From: Floccularia luteovirens
Taxonomy: Eukaryota > Basidiomycota > Agaricomycetes > Agaricales > Squamanitaceae
Length of the DNA: 64,000 bases
NCBI GenBank assembly: GCA_009739215.1
Contig: VSJF01000007.1
Span: 124,001-188,000 of the forward strand
Direction of reading: 5' to 3'
A program made the position numbers and the translations under genes. Positions 62,408 through 64,000 of this stretch are shown in pieces; the first letter of the stretch is position 1, and each line of letters begins with the position of its first letter. A model generated the notes under the pieces. That model was not told the DNA's origin and searched no databases. It saw only the letters and a program-made list of their open reading frames with translations.

Positions 62408-64000
62408 AGAAGGGGATTGGAAAAGAGTAGTTGGTAGGAGAATTGTGGAAGTAAGCTCGTTAATGAGTTTGCGGATCTCAGCCTACAGGTATGGACAGAG
62501 GTGTTGGGTCCATTATATAGTCATATATCTGAGTGTAAAAATGTGTCATATATCTGAGCGTTAAACATTTTTACACCATAACGAGGAGGTTTTATTTTGT
62601 TATCAGAATCACCACAAATTAAGTTATATTAACTGTCAGATGTGGACGCGGAGCGCCTGTCTATTTTAGAAGATTGAGCGTCAAACCAAGAACATGAGAG
62701 AATCACCTTATGGAAATAAAGAAAGGCGCTTATTGATCTGGTATCTCGAAAACTGTGCAAAGAAGCCACAAAGTAATTGATCAATCAACTTGTCATGTAT
62801 GTGAAATCATGTTGTGACTTGCAACGCCTTGGAATACCATAGACGTAGAATCACAGTTCGCTTATATAACCTACATAGGCTAGTAGTGTCGGATGATTGG
62901 ATCTGTACGACTTGACAGTCACGAAAAGAGGCCGAAGAATGGAAGCACGGAAGTAACTTGCCCGCTGCCCAACTGTGTGGACGTCTTCAGGGTGTGCTGC
63001 AGAATGATATATTTCGAACTGTGCGTGAAGGTAAACAATACTTCGGGATGGCACTGCTATATAGGTCTTTGAAGTACATAGCATGTCGAATTCAGGCAGT
63101 CACATAAAATATGAGTAGCACCGACGGCCATTTCCCCGCTGGAGTCAGGCCCTACTTGTGTTGTTATCTCCTTTGTAATATGGCGTCGAAGTTACGGTCA
63201 GACTTTCCAGTAGAAAACTTTCATTTGGACGCATACCTGCTATTCACGAAATCGTAATAACACCATGACCTGTTTGCGTAAACGAGTATCTCGTGTCGAT
63301 CACAGGGGGACACGGTACCGGTCTGCCATGTCTAAGCGCTTATCCTTTGTTCCCAAATTGTCGAATATATGTCGTGAACGGAAATCCATATCATCGAAGA
63401 GCCAGAAAGGCGTGGTTCTGCCAAAACATACTATTTAAGGCAGCAATTGGTCAAAAGAACATGGAAAAGACGTCCTGATCCGGAAGAGAAGATGTCAGGC
63501 AGGTCGGTGATTAGGTTCACCACTGATCACATGTCCTTCAATAGGCTCTCAAAGGTCATAATTTGGTCCAATAAGCGCTGGCTGTGAGTGTTATCTGAGA
63601 GTAGTGCAGCCCTCTGCCCACGTTCAAAAAAGGAGGTTGTTGTCTTGTGTCCTAGAAAAAGTGCTTAGTTGACTGGGGCTTTGTCGGAGGTTCTCTACAA
63701 AGAGGTAGTGCCAAAAACGTACAAACAATTCCCTAGTCCATGTTCATGTGTCCCTCAATCGAGGTTCGATGTACATCAATCAGATCCTTCATCATGTCGG
63801 GCGGTTCCCGGCAAGTATATTCTAGGAAGGGCATTGTTGGCGTGATCGTTTGGTAGACGAGAACATACCTCGTGGTATAGTCATTCTCACTACCGAGGTT
63901 GTACATGCCATGGCAGATAGTGATCATGGGCCTAGACTTGCTGCCAAAATTGGAGTCTGAATTCCTATGCTAAACCTCCAACAAATCATATAAGAATACT
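62408..64000. other. window tail, no gene recognised
   Basis: Holds the promoter of DUF4436 copy 2, with a small tandem and inverted repeat at 62520-62576. Short frames follow: 62851-63084 and 63733-63927 on -, 63293-63478 on +. None matches a family I know; a minus-strand gene entering from beyond 64000 is possible. Confidence 0.45.
62520..62576. repeat. tandem 25-nt repeat overlapping an inverted repeat
   Basis: GTCATATATCTGAG occurs at 62520-62533 and 62545-62558 (25-nt period). GTGTAAAAATGT (62533-62544) is the reverse complement of ACATTTTTACAC (62565-62576). Located 113-169 nt upstream of the DUF4436 copy 2 start codon, so possibly regulatory. Confidence 0.6.

Noticed and set aside
1..64000. 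CRISPR arrays, bacterial operons or phage elements
   Set aside because: No regularly spaced repeats or bacterial-type gene order; introns and a tRNA intron show nuclear eukaryotic DNA.

Overview
The window looks like nuclear DNA of a basidiomycete fungus, probably an Agaricomycete. Genes are broken by many introns of about 45-65 nt with GT..AG ends. The gene content also fits a wood- or litter-associated mushroom: a GH7 cellobiohydrolase with a CBM1, small secreted chitin deacetylases, a Crinkler-type gene, indoleamine 2,3-dioxygenases, MYND, Zn2Cys6 and Sfp1-like zinc-finger proteins, and fungal DUF4430 and DUF4436 families. The species cannot be named from this sequence alone. All exon structures are my own reading of frames, splice sites and family motifs; no alignment was run.

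Layout. 0-10 kb: mostly unassigned DNA with an aldose 1-epimerase gene (3.3-5.1 kb, +) and ribosomal protein eS10 (9.2-9.8 kb, +). 10-19 kb: GH7 cellobiohydrolase (-), a Rossmann-fold protein (-), a decayed pepsin-like aspartic protease (+), a DJ-1/PfpI protein (-) and chitin deacetylase copy 1 (-). 21-32 kb: a large Zn2Cys6 activator (-), an Sfp1-like C2H2 factor (+) and an intron-containing tRNA-Lys(CUU) (-). 34-46 kb: a 1,328-residue AreA-GATA-like/DUF3295 regulator (+), indoleamine 2,3-dioxygenase copy 1 (-), a Crinkler NTPase-nuclease pseudogene (-) with an identical 43-bp direct repeat on each side, and a MYND protein (+). 48-55 kb: a YPI1-type PP1 inhibitor (+), chitin deacetylase copy 2 (-) and a frameshifted indoleamine dioxygenase copy 2 (+). 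55-62.4 kb: two tandem secreted DUF4430 proteins (+) and two tandem DUF4436 membrane proteins (-). The tail to 64 kb holds nothing I can name.

The core genes (eS10, tRNA-Lys, YPI1, aldose epimerase, AreA-like, Sfp1-like) are housekeeping or regulatory. They are mixed with accessory families that occur as pairs within the window: two chitin deacetylases, two indoleamine dioxygenases, two DUF4430 and two DUF4436 genes. This points to local duplication, with decay of some copies. The most distinctive signals are the repeat-flanked Crinkler pseudogene and a set of very small exons (6, 10, 12 and 18 nt), several of them kept between paralogues. A 17-nt intron-like break in the epimerase gene is also notable. 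I see no operon-like or defence-island system; the Crinkler locus is the closest thing to an unusual system here.
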